A stretch of 64,000 bases of DNA, from positions 10,744,001 through 10,808,000 of the forward strand of contig BSBN01001807.1 of NCBI GenBank assembly GCA_027924645.1, written 5' to 3'. This document shows, piece after piece, positions 1 through 11,298 of this stretch. The position numbers were made by a program, and so were the translations under genes. The stretch is from Cunninghamia lanceolata (Eukaryota; Streptophyta; Pinopsida; Cupressales; Cupressaceae). Within the stretch, counting starts at the first letter, position 1, and each line of letters begins with the position of its first letter. Below the pieces are notes generated by a model. It searched no databases and was not told where the DNA came from. It was given only the letters and a program-made list of their open reading frames with translations.

Positions 1-917
1 GCAAAAAGGACCAAATGTATTTTACATATGCACTCCAGACAAGCTAGACTTAACAATGTTAACAACCAACTTACACATATAATTAAAACATGCACAAGTA
101 ATGGAAATAATATTTTAATTAAAATAGAAGTAGATTTACAATAATGATTATACTGTTAATACAAAATTAGAAAATATGTGTCATATTCTCCAAGAATAAG
201 TAAAAACATACCTATGATCTCTCCTTGATTGCCCTCTTTAATGGACAATAAGTTGTGCATGCTTTCATCTTAATTTTTTATGATGGTTTGGTATAATATG
301 ATGGTGACCTAATACAAACAAGAGAAATGCACAAAAATTGGAAAAACTACCTCTAGAATAGAAACATGAAACTATAGTAGCAAAAGGCCTTTTGCAATAA
401 AGACCTTTAAGATCTAGGACTTAAAATTTGCCTCATCTATTGGTTGCCACAACACTTATAAACTTTTGATCTAACGTTCCTATAGAAATATTAGGGGGTC
501 AAAAACTATAGGGAGGATAAGAAATTTTGTTATGGTTGCTTGGGAGCCTACCTTAGATTGTTAAGAAAAAATAAAAAGAAGTTATAAAAATGTGTTTACA
601 GGAATAAAGAAAAATCCCAAGCTTAGATTGCCAAGAAGATCAATTAGAATGAATTGAAATTGTGTTTTTATAAATTAATTTAAATGAGTAGTTTGAAAAT
701 AAAAAAACATAAGGATATGTAACATGTTTTAATTGGCTCATAACGTTAGTGAAATTCTTTGAAGAAGTTCATTATTTTTTGAGTAGTGGAAATAATTTCT
801 TTGGATTGTTGATTTACAAGGAAGTTGATTTGAGCCATTGATCAAGATAATTTGGGCTACACCGAGAAGATGATCAAATGGTTTCTATGGAGACATATGG
901 CTACATCTTATCAATAG
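1..917. other. AT-rich intergenic DNA, no gene seen
   Basis: No coding region, RNA gene or recognisable transposon end is visible. The sequence is AT-rich with stops in all frames. It ends directly at the TG of the Copia 5' LTR at 918. Confidence 0.6.
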
Positions 918-1390
918 TGTTGTTATATGGAGCCTAATTAGACTTGGAGGTTAAATTTACCCCACTTTTATCGGCGTAGTTTCCCCCCAAATTCCTACGA
1001 GGTCAAGGGGCAGCGCCCCTGGCGCGCTCCTTGAAACCTCACATGATTTTTCATTATTTTATTAAGGCGTCGGGAGTTATTTTTCATTGGTTGACATAAA
1101 AAAAACCCTATTTTTGTAACTGACAAAAGTCATGATAAAAATGGCTAAGGGTTAGGGTTTCCATTGATGTATTGTAGCATTTTGCAGCGGTATTGAATTG
1201 CAGGGATTGCTGGTTGTAATCAGTTTGATTTACTGGATAATAATATTGGAGTCTTTGTTGGTGGATGTAGCCTGAGTTTGGGTGAACCACATTAAAACTT
1301 GTCTCTCACTGTTATTATTTCTGTGTATTTCCATTCCTCTGTTTAATCTTTATTTGCATTTAATTGATATTTTCTGTCGGCTAACCCTAA
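918..1390 (+). repeat. 5' LTR of the Copia element
   Basis: It begins TGTTGTTATATGGAG, the same start as the repeat at 5583, and ends just before the primer-binding site at 1395. It carries one copy of a GC-rich palindrome, GGGGCAGCGCCCC (1007-1019), in an otherwise AT-rich context. The exact right edge is uncertain by a few bases because the matching end of the 3' LTR is missing. Confidence 0.85.
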
Positions 1391-1394
1391 GAAG

Positions 1395-1406
1395 TGGTAT
1401 CAGAGC
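1395..1406 (+). other. Primer-binding site, initiator Met tRNA
   Basis: TGGTATCAGAGC is the standard plant retrotransposon site complementary to the 3' end of initiator methionine tRNA. It lies four bases after the 5' LTR and primes minus-strand synthesis. Confidence 0.92.
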
Positions 1407-1458
1407 GGGTTGTGTTCGATTATCGTCTGTAGGAAGGTCTCACGGTTGAGTGGGAGCA

Positions 1459-4400
1459 ATGAAGGATGGGGGTAAATTGAAGGTCGATAAATTCAATGGG
1501 CATGACTATCAGTTATGGAAGATGTAGATGGAGGATTACCTCATTCAAAAGGATTTATGGATGCTGTTGGAAGGAGTAGCCAAGAAACCGGCAACAATGA
1601 TTGATGAGGATTGGAATCTTCTTGACAGAAAGGCATTGGGAACCATTTAGTTGTCCTGGCACCATCGGTGGCATTCAATATAATGGAAGCGAAGACAACA
1701 GATGGTCTGATGAAAGCTTTTAAATTGTATGAAAAACCCTCAGCCTCAAATAAGGTATTTCTCAAGAAGCGTTTGTTTAATCTAAAAATGGTTGAAGGTG
1801 GATCTGTGACAGATCATTTAAATAAATTTAATACGATTGTCAGTCAATTAACTTCTGTAAATGTAAAATTTGATGAAGAAGTTAGAGCTCTCTTGATATT
1901 ATGTTCATTGCTTGAAAGCTGGAATAGTTTGGTAATGGCGGTTAGTAACTCTGTTTCTAGTTCAAATACCCTGAAATTTGATGATGTTGTTGGTGTTATT
2001 TTGAGTGAGAAAATTCGTAGGAAAAGCTCAGGTGGATCCACATTAGGCAGTGTTTTGAATGAAGAAAGCAAGGGCAGATCAAAGGAGAGAGGAAAAGGTT
2101 CTGGAGGTCATGGGAAGTCACGAGGAAAATTAAAGGACAAGAGATCCCAATCCAGAGGACAAAAGGATTGCTGGTACTGTGGGAAACCAGGTCATTTGAA
2201 GAAAGATTACTGGTACTGTGGCAAACTAGGTCATCTGAAAAAAGATTGTTGGTCTCGGAAGATTAAAGAAGGAGACAAACAAGAAGGCAATAAGGAGGCA
2301 AATGTGGTAAGTAATATATCTGAAGATGATGCCTTAATTCTTTCCTTAGATAATGCTGATGATTCATGGGTTTTAGATTCATGGGCCTCATTTTATGTTA
2401 CACCCCATAGAAGTTATTTTCTTAATTATGTCCAAGGGGATTTTGGGCTTGTTTATTTGGGAGATAATGAACCCTGTCAGATTGTTGGAAAGGAAAGAAT
2501 TAAGATTAAGTTGTGGAATGAGAATCATTGGCTACTATAAGAGGTAAGGCATGTTCCAAGGCTCAGTAGGAATTTAATTTCAGCAGGGCAGCTAGCTAAA
2601 GAAGGTTGCATTGTTACATTTACTGATAAAAATTGGAAGGTTTCAAAAGGTGCCTTAATAGTAGCAAAAGGTGTGAAAGTAGGCACCTTATATCTTTGTA
2701 CAGGTCATACTATTCCTTCTACTTTAGCTATTGCAGAGAAAAAATAAACAGGTTCAGGAACAACTGTTGTAGGTTCGCAGGAAGAGACTGAAATAGTTGC
2801 TGTAGGTTCTGAGACAATGCTGTGGCATAACAGACTTGGGCATATGAGTGAAAAAGGTATGAAGGTACTTCATTCTAAGAAAGTTTTACCAGGTTTGAAA
2901 TGTATTAATATGGATTTCTATGAAAGTTGTGTGTATGGTAAACAAAAGAGAGTCAGTTTTCTCAGAGATGGGAAGCAAAAGAAAGATGAAAAGTTGGAGC
3001 TTGTGCATACAGATGTATGGGGACCAGCTTAGGTATCTTCTATCAGTGGCTCTATTATGTTATATTCATAGATGATGCAAATAGGAAGGTATGGATTTAT
3101 TTCCTTAGGCAGAAATATAATGTATTTGAAATATTTAAGAAATAGAAAAGCTTGGTTGAGAATGAGACAGGTAAAAGATTAAAATGTCTCAGATCTGATA
3201 ATGGTGGTGAGTATTACAACAAAGAATTTGAGGATTATTGTTCCTTTAATGGAATTCATAGGCAGAAAATGGTTCTAGGGACTCCACAGGAGAATGGAGT
3301 GGCTGAACACATGAATAGGACAATAATGGAGCGTGCAAGGACCATGAGATTGCATGCTGGGCTGCCTTTAAACATGTGGGCAGAGGCTGTCAACACTGCT
3401 GTATATTTAATTAATAGAGGTCCTTTAGTTCCTTTGGGCTGTGGTATTCCAGAGGAAGCACATGGATAGGTAAGAAGGTGAGTTATTCTTTTCTCAAAAC
3501 CTTCGGATGTGAAGCATTTGCACATATAGATTCTGAAAATAGAACCAAGTTGGATGCAAAATCAAAAAAGTGTACCTTTGTTGGATATGACATTGATGAA
3601 TTTGGTCATAGGCTTTGGGATTTTGAAAATCAAAAAATTGTGAGAAGCAGAGATGTTATATTCAATGAGAAGGTGTTGTACAAAGATCAGTTGCAACAAC
3701 ATGAGAAGAAAGAAAATGATTATGTGGTGCTGGATGATACTCCAAATAGTGATGTTCCAGTGGTTCCTCGTGCTCTGCAACAACAACTAGAAATACCACA
3801 AACTCCAGTGAATGTTAGACACTCAATAAGGCTAAGTAGACCTCCTGAAAGGTTTTCTCCCTCTTTGTATTCTATTTTGTTAAAAGATACTGGTGAATCA
3901 GAAGGGTATGATGAAGTTATGTAGGTGGCTACACAGGTTCAGTGGGAGCTTGCAATGAAAGAAGAAATGGACTCCTTACTGAAAAATTAGACTTGGGAAT
4001 TATGTAAGTTGCCTGCAAGTAAAAAGGCTTTATCAAACAAATGGGTTTATCGGTTGAAAGAGGAAGCTGGAGGTAAGAAAAGATTTAAAGCCAGGTTAAT
4101 TGTAAAAGGATTTGCATAGAAAAAGGGCATTGATTTTGATGAGATATTTTCTCCGGTTGTCAAGATGACTTCTATTCGTACTATTTTAAGTATTGTGGCT
4201 ACTGAAGACTTGCATTTAGAACAGATGGATGTGAAAATTGTCTTTGTCCATGGTGATTTGGAGGAGGAGATATACATGGAACATCCCCAAGGATTTGAGG
4301 TCAAAGGTAAGGAGAAACTGGTGTGCAGATTGAAGAAGAGTTTGTATGGCCCTGAAACAAGCACCTCGGCAATGGTATTTGAAATTTGATAGTTTTATGG

Positions 4401-5449
4401 CTGAACAAGGCTACAGCCAGTGTAATTTTGACCATTGTGTTTATTTTAAGAGGTTGGATAATGACAGCTACATTATTTTATGTTTATATGTTGATGACAT
4501 GCTTGTAGCTGGGTCTAACATGGATCACATAAGAGAGTTAAAACAACAATTAGCACAGTCATTTGCTATGAAGGATTTGGGGGCAGCAAAACAAATCTTT
4601 GGTATAAAAATTTGCAGAGATAGGAAGAACATAAAATTGACTCTATCTCAGTTTGATTATGTTGAAAAGGTGTTGCAGAGATTCCATATGGAGAATGCAA
4701 AAGTTGTCAGCACACCTTTGCTTAGTCATTTGAAATTGACTAAGGAGATGTGTCCTAAGACACATGAGGATGAAGAGAAAATGTCCAGGGTACCATATGC
4801 TTCAGCTGTAGGAAGTTTAATGTATGCCATGGTATGCACGAGACCAGATATTGCACATGCTGCAGAAGTTGTTAGCAGGTATATGAGTCATCTCAGATTG
4901 GAGCATTGGAATGCGGTAAAATGGATTCTCAGATATTTGAGAGGTACATCTAATAAACACTTATGTTTTGGGGGCTCTAATACTGATTTAGCAGGTTATG
5001 TAGACTCAGATTTGGCAGGGGATATTGATACCAAGAGGAGTACTACAGGTTATGTCTTTACTATAGGTGGGATAGTAGTGAGTTGGATCTCACGGTTGCA
5101 AAAGGTGGTTGCTTTATTCACCACATAGGCATAATATGTAGCTGCAATAGAGGCAAGCAAGGAGATGATATGGATACAATCTTTCATGAAAGAATTAGGC
5201 AAACAACAGGCTCACAGTTATTTGTTTATGGACAGTCAGAGTGCCATACATCTTGCAAAGAATTCTGCTTTGCATTCAAAGACCAAACACATATAGTTGA
5301 GGTATCACTTTATTCAGTTGGTGTTGGATGATGGACAATTACAGCTGGAAAAGATACATACAGATGAAAATTTAGTGGATATGTTTACAAAGGTAGTGAC
5401 AAGGGAGAAACTGAGCTCCTCGTTAGCTTCGGTTGGTCTTCTAGACTGA
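1459..5449 (+). pseudogene. Copia gag-pol polyprotein, broken
   Basis: The likely start is the ATG at 1459, read as MKDGGKLKVDKFNGHDYQLWKM and then a TAG where Gln is expected. Gag continues after a frameshift near 1650. Two zinc knuckles lie in tandem near 2167-2252; the first ends in Tyr where the last Cys should be. Protease follows with DSWAS in place of DSGAS (near 2377). Integrase begins at LWHNRLGHMS (2820) and has SDNGGEY and PQENGVAEH. RT contains QMDVKIVFVHGDLEEEIYME, KQAPRQWY and YVDD (near 4487). RNase H ends with the DMFTK region and stops at 5449. At least six stops or frameshifts break it, and the mutated protease motif also argues it is dead. Confidence 0.9.
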
Positions 5450-5582
5450 AAACAACAACAACATAATAGTAGAGTCCAGGATGCTTATTTCCAGTGCGAG
5501 CTACAGGGTTAGCGGTGTTATGATTAGTCTCCAAGTGGGAGATGATATGGTGTGGAGTCTGATCAGTCTCTAAGTGGGAGAT

Positions 5583-6072
5583 TGTTGTTATATGGAGCGT
5601 AATCAGAATTAGAGGTTAAATTTACCCCACTTTTATCGGTGTAGTTTCCCGCCAAATTCCTACGGGGTCAAGGGGCAGCGCCCCTGGCATGCTCCCTGTC
5701 GCTATACAGGGCAGGGTCGAGGGGCAGCGCCCTTGTGGGGGCTCAGGGGCAACGCTCCCTGAAACCTCACACGGTTTTTTATTATTTTATTAAGGCATCA
5801 AGAGTTATTTTTCATTGACCGACATAAAAAAACTCTATTTTTGTAACCGACAAAAGTCTTGATAAAAATGGCGAAGGGTTAGGGTTTCCATTGATGTATT
5901 GTAGCATTTTGCAGCGGTATTGAGTTGCAGGGATTGCTGGTTGTAATCGGTTTGATTTACTGGATAATAATATTAGACTCTCTATTGGTGGATGTAGCCG
6001 AGTTTGGGTGAACCACGTTAAAACTTGTCTCTCGCTGTTATTATTTCTGTGTATTTCCATTCCTCTATTTAA
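5583..6072 (+). repeat. 3' LTR of the Copia element, 3'-truncated and expanded
   Basis: It matches the 5' LTR from its TGTTGTTATATGGAG start. It carries an extra GC-rich stretch (about 5680-5760), so the palindrome GGGGCAGCGCCC occurs three times (5672, 5721 and a variant at 5746) instead of once. Similarity stops after TATTTAAT at about 6072, roughly 60 bp before the expected LTR end, where the 276-bp repeats start. Confidence 0.88.
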
Positions 6073-6883
6073 TGCAAAAAGGGCATTTAGCATAACTATG
6101 TCTTATTGGTCCAAAAGTGATTACACAGAACCTCTAGATGGGAGAATTGAATGAGAAGATGCCATATGGGGTGAAATGATAAAATATGTTGGGCTTGATT
6201 TTTCTATTTAACGTTGTTCCTTTGTAAATTTTGATAAACTTTCACAGATCACCTTGACCGTATATTTCTTAACTACATGACAATATTAGATCAATTACAC
6301 TGTTTCAACTAGTTAACATGTATAGTTTTAGTTGCATGGTCAAAATAATGCAAAAAGGGCATTTAGCATAACTATGTCTTATTGGTCCAAAAGTGATTAC
6401 ACGGAACCTCTAGATGGGAGAATTGAATGAGAAGATGCCATACGGGGTGAAATGATAAAATATGTTGGGCTTGATTTTTCTATTTAACGTTGTTCCTTTG
6501 TAAATTTTGATAAACTTTTCACAGATCACCTTGACCGTATATTTCTTAACTACATGACAATATTAGATCAATTGCACTGTTTCAACTAGTTAACATGTAT
6601 AGTTTTAGTTGCATGGTCAAAATAATGCAAAAAGGGCATTTAGCATAACTATGTCTTATTGGTCCAAAAGTGATTACACGGAACCTCTAGATGGGAGAAT
6701 TGAATGAGAAGATGCCATATGGGGTGAAATGATAAAATATGTTGGGCTTGATTTTTCTATTTAACGTTGTTCCTTTGTAAATTTTGATAAACTTTTCACA
6801 GATCACCTTGACCGTATATTTCTTAACTACATGACAATATTAGATCAATTGCACTGTTTCAACTAGTTAACATGTATAGTTTG
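6073..6883. repeat. Tandem array, three units of about 276 bp
   Basis: Units start with TGCAAAAAGGGCATTTAGC at 6073, 6349 and 6626, giving periods of 276 and 277 bp. The units are almost identical, differing at a handful of positions. The third lacks the last ~18 bp. No long ORF is present. The array starts exactly where the Copia 3' LTR is cut off. It could be a young satellite seed or a recent local duplication. High unit identity indicates recent expansion or homogenisation. Confidence 0.95.
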
Positions 6884-9800
6884 ACTATCCACTGATTCAA
6901 TGATGTCATAGATCTTGAAGACAAAAATTTATAACCATTGATGGCATTCTAGTTTTACTTAAGTTAGGGTAACATGGTTAAAGGAGTCTTTGATGACTAC
7001 ATGTCATGAGTTGATCAATCATAATTGATTGATAGATTAAACCATTAAGCACCTTTGTAATCTACCAATCAACCAACACCATTGATCTAACAAGTGAATA
7101 TATACTAGTCACTAATACAATAGAATTTTGGAAAGTGCTCAAAGAAATATCTAAAGAAACATGTGGCAAATTTTCTAGAATTGTAGTAGATGGACAAATA
7201 TATTAGCGAGCATTTTGACAGCCTCTTGGTTTGTTGAAGCCCTTCAAATAAAAAAAGATGCATTAAACCATTGATCAAAGAAAAATTTTAAACGAGTTAT
7301 TTGCTAGGATAATTGTTTGGTTTTCAAAAAGGGAAACAACTATTAATTAGAAAAGATAAAGTACCTATTTGTCCATGCTAAGCATAGTAAAATAGGAACA
7401 TACCAATGAACATGAATCTAAAACCGAAGAGGAAAATGATGATAATGAGATTAGATAAAATGCCTTGTGTGATAACAGTGGTTACAAAAACCATTCATGG
7501 AGGAAAATTACTTTTAGAGAGTCCATTCTTTCAACTTGAAGAAAGCATATGTACACCACTACTATTCTTTCTCCTTCGTCTGAGTAGTCTACAAGCTCTA
7601 ATGGACAACAAGTTATAGAGAATATTATAGTTGACCTGAAATGACAATTATGGTGGAGGGAGTAGAAATTTTGTGGGGTAGTGAAAACTATCAGAGTAGA
7701 AGGCATGCTTACAAGTAAGAGAAATATTGTCGAGTCAAGAATCTTCAGAACTTGAATCCAAAGGGTATACCACAATATTAGTAATCCAACACTCCCACTA
7801 AAACGAATTTGTAACTATTAACAACTTATAAATATTATCATTCAAATTAGTATCAAGAAATGATTGTTGTGCATGTTATCATTTTAATTTTTCATTTTTC
7901 ATTGCACTCTTTAACGAATAACAAGTTGTTATAGATTTACCAAAAATACTTAGATCTATTAAAAGTCTTCTACACACCATATTAAAACCATGGCTAAATA
8001 CTTAGATGTTTCTATTACTGCGAGGATTAGAAAAAATAGAAAATTAAAGTCTCGTAGTTTTACTTTTAACTCTAACCTATTAAATATTTGGCGAAAATAT
8101 AGTTTCTCAGTAACTTGTTTTGTGTCACATGTTTTCATGCTACACATTGGGTCAAGTGCTGCATTTTGACTTTTTTTTTTTGAATTTATAATCTGCATGA
8201 AAATAAGTCTTTATGTCCTAGGTTGAAGCTCATATGGAACTCTTGCAACACGTGATCTATCAAAAATAAAAACGATTGGAGCTCATCATTGCTTTCTTAT
8301 AGATCCATCTACATTGTTAATTTTTAAATAGAGAATATCATTTCAACATTATGGATGAAAATTCAAGCAAAATAGTAAATACTAGTTTAGAGTTCGAAGA
8401 AATGATAGAAAGAAAAATTGTATGCATCTTTAAACACAAGCGATAAATGGTGTACTTCTAATCTCTTCTACAAGAAATCGTGTTCACAAGTCAACTAGAA
8501 AGTGTAAATCAATAAATATGGACTTCAACACCAATAGTTGATGTAAAACAAAACACACTACTTAGTATATCTTACGTGAAATAAAACAAAACACATAGGG
8601 TGATTATATATACATCTATGTCTACTCTCACCTTTGCCTCCACCTCAATAATTTCCTATTAATGGAATCCCATTTTGTATGATGATATATGTTCAAATTT
8701 TTATGAGGGATGAGTTTGCAATATACACATGATAACCCCTACTCAAATAAGAAAATTGACAGACACAAATATTGATGGAAATCTTCCTATAGATTCTTCA
8801 AATCAAATGAGAATTTTGGGGAATTTGGCTTTACACCTAACTAGGCTAGGTTGAGTTGTAACAGTTTAAGCCTACAAGAATGCCACTTATTTTTGATTTA
8901 ATAGATCTTTCTAGAGTCTTGATTAGCAATGACTATTGGTGTGCTAAATATCAATGATATATTGTAGAAAGTGAGGCTTGAGGACATCATTAATAGTCCA
9001 CGTTGTACTATGCCAGTGATCCACACTATGCCTCCTTCAAGACTTGACTCACACCTATAGAACCTGCTAACCCACTCGAGGATAAACCTATTTTCATATG
9101 AACCATTGTAAACTAACATGACACTATTAAATGCTTTACAATCAAAATTAATAGATCATAACAAATCTAAAATAAAATAGTACAATTTTATCTAAGATTT
9201 TGTGACACATACATTATTATATAAGTTAAGGGGTAAAATTGGAATCTCTAGTACAAAATAATGTTTGTATTGATTACAAGCATGTAATACAATAGGAAAA
9301 ACACACTTCAATTACATCATCTTTATTAAAAAAAGTCAAAGTGTAAAAGTCAAATCTCTAGTACAAAATAATGTTAAAAAAGGAATATATTTTCTAGACC
9401 TCACACTAAGATCGACTCTATTACATTGGCACTCCAATAGCTTACATTAAACAATAACACTGTTGATATCTATTATCCAATAGAATGCCAAATAAAATGA
9501 TTTATATATTTTGACACAAATTTAGGAAAAATATAGATCATAGAATCTAGGTCAAAATATTTTACAAACTAATAAAACCTAATGGATGCATTAGTATACC
9601 TACCTCCAATAGGAACTAATAATATCTTAATTGTAAATATTTATTCTTAAACATTTCTACAAGTTGCAACACTGTCTACCCAACAATGAATGCAACATCC
9701 TACCTAAACTCACCCAAGCTCTATTCAAATACACTTATTTTATTAGAAAAGAAAACAATGTCTATTATTAGAAAAATGAAATGCTCATAATTCATAATTA

Positions 9801-10197
9801 CTATTAATGATCAAATATATTTCTTCCATGGGTGAAAGAAAAGCGATGTAGTGCTTATCCAAGATAATGACAAACTTTATGTAATAAATATCTAGAGGAC
9901 ATGGACAAAAGAGGTGATTGTTGAAAATTTATTGGAGAATGAAGTTAAAAACTTGAAGAAATTGCTTCAACAAAACTTAATCCCTATCAACAAACTCACA
10001 AATCCCTATCAATAAATGACCCCACTCAAATTTCAATCAATTGAAGACACTAATGGGCAACCAAAAAAACAAAAATCATGATTTTTTTTTTTTGTCAAGT
10101 GCAAGCACTCTAGTAACATAAAACTCATAAATTTCAATATCAATCAAATTATCATTACTAAAATATGTGATCCCAGCAAAGTATCAATTTTATTTCT
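6884..10197. other. AT-rich intergenic DNA, no gene supported
   Basis: I find no domain, splice-supported exon or clear transposon boundary. The few short ORFs lack recognisable motifs and have no codon bias that sets them apart from the surrounding AT-rich DNA. Confidence 0.55.
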
Positions 10198-10529
10198 CTT
10201 TATTGCTTGCAGAGCTTTAAATTGAATTGAATTTAATTGGAATTGTCATACCTTAGAATGCAATACTCTACATTTAGACACAATCTTCACTACTCTCTCC
10301 ATTGCCTCCATCTCACTCTATTTTTTTGTTACTCAATCTTTTATCGGCCACAATCTCAAATCCCCTTTCTTTATTGATTCAAGGAGTTTTGAATTGAATT
10401 GAATTAAATTGGAATTCTCATACCTTAGAATGCAAAACTCTCAGATTCATACACAATCTTCACTACTCTCGCGAGTGCCTCCATCTCACTCTATTTTTTT
10501 TTGTTACTCCTCAATCTTTTATCCACCAC
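10198..10529. repeat. Imperfect tandem duplication upstream of SEC61-beta
   Basis: Two units (about 10198-10352 and 10369-10529) share the order CTTTATTG, TTGAATTGAATTGAAT-like tract, CATACCTTAGAATGCAA, CACAATCTTCACTACTCTC, GCCTCCATCTCACTCTATTTTT, CTCAATCTTTTAT. They are diverged by scattered substitutions and small indels. The block ends about 440 bp before the SEC61-beta start codon, so it may lie in its promoter. Confidence 0.85.
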
Positions 10530-10971
10530 TCAAGACAATAGGACTTACTCTTACTCGTACTCCTACTCCCCTATTCGATTAAATATAGCTCAAAATTCCA
10601 CTACATATTTGTGGAGTCAATCTTCATCCATCTGTATTTCAGTTAATATCATAGTTATCCTCTAAGCCTACATTGAAGACTAGGCCTTGTCTCCATCTAC
10701 TGATATTACGACAGTGCATGCCTTTTACGAAAAATAACAATAAAAATAACCATTGGCATGGAAATTCCATTCGGATCTTATCTTTTGCCTTGATCAAGTC
10801 AACATTAAACAACAAAAAGACAAAACTAAAATATCTAAAACCCAAACCCCAAATCCCGTACTATATTTTTCAGATCTGCAACAAACCGCAGAAGAAATTT
10901 GTTCGAAAAAGCTTAATCTCCAAGCAAAAATAGGAAATCTTGTCGATTCATTTCTCTGAAAAAAAGCTTTA

Positions 10972-11298
10972 ATGGCGAGGGGATCCTCACAGTCACAGAC
11001 GGCTTCAGCAGTGACAAGAGGCGGCCCGACGGGGGCGGCGCCGCGCGGCACAGCCGCTGCAACGGCCGGCCTCCGGCGAAGAAGAACCACCGGAAGTGGC
11101 GCCGGAAGTGGAAGTGGCGGAGCTTTCGGCGGCGGAAGCGGTGGCGGAAGCAATATGTTGAGGTTTTACACGGACGATGCCCCAGGACTCAAAATTACGC
11201 CCACGGTCGTATTGGTGATGAGCCTCTGTTTCATTGGCTTCGTTACCGCCCTCCATGTTGTCGGAAAGCTCTATCGCTACAGGTCGGGAGGAGCTTGA
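10972..11298 (+). CDS. SEC61B: Protein transport protein SEC61 subunit beta
   Basis: This 108-residue protein is the small tail-anchored beta subunit of the Sec61 (SEC61 alpha/beta/gamma) translocon, which passes nascent proteins across or into the ER membrane. The N-terminal ~60 residues are a low-complexity cytosolic region rich in Gly, Ala, Ser and Arg, with an RRRR run near residue 36. Next comes the family signature [21 protein letters not shown] single transmembrane helix follows ([20 protein letters not shown], about residues 79-98), then a short basic lumenal tail. The length is typical of plant SEC61-beta. The frame is uninterrupted and without introns. The ATG at 10972 is preceded by in-frame stops and gives the expected MARG start. 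The coding sequence is much more GC-rich at its 5' end than the flanks. A 5' UTR intron cannot be excluded. Confidence 0.96.
   Translation: MARGSSQSQTASAVTRGGPTGAAPRGTAAATAGLRRRRTTGSGAGSGSGGAFGGGSGGGSNMLRFYTDDAPGLKITPTVVLVMSLCFIGFVTALHVVGKLYRYRSGGA

Larger units (their letters stand above)
918..6072 (+). mobile_element. Copia LTR retrotransposon, Tork/Tnt1-like, decayed
   Basis: The element runs 5' LTR, Met-tRNA primer site, gag, protease, integrase, RT, RNase H, polypurine tract (5571-5581, AAGTGGGAG), truncated 3' LTR. Domain order integrase before RT defines Copia. The RT context (KQAPRQWYLKFD, YVDD) resembles the Tork/Tnt1 lineage; that lineage call is inference. The LTRs share the TGTTGTTATATGGAG start but have diverged by point changes and by a GC-rich expansion in the 3' copy, so the insertion is old. 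The 3' LTR stops short where a tandem array begins, so no target-site duplication can be tested. Confidence 0.93.

Noticed and set aside
7406..7775. Overlapping open frames on both strands
   Set aside because: They are short, lack domains and overlap each other on opposite strands. They are most likely chance.
10639..11256. Open frames overlapping the SEC61-beta gene in other frames and on the minus strand
   Set aside because: They are by-products of the GC-rich Gly/Ala coding sequence. The plus-strand frame at 10972 carries the family signature.
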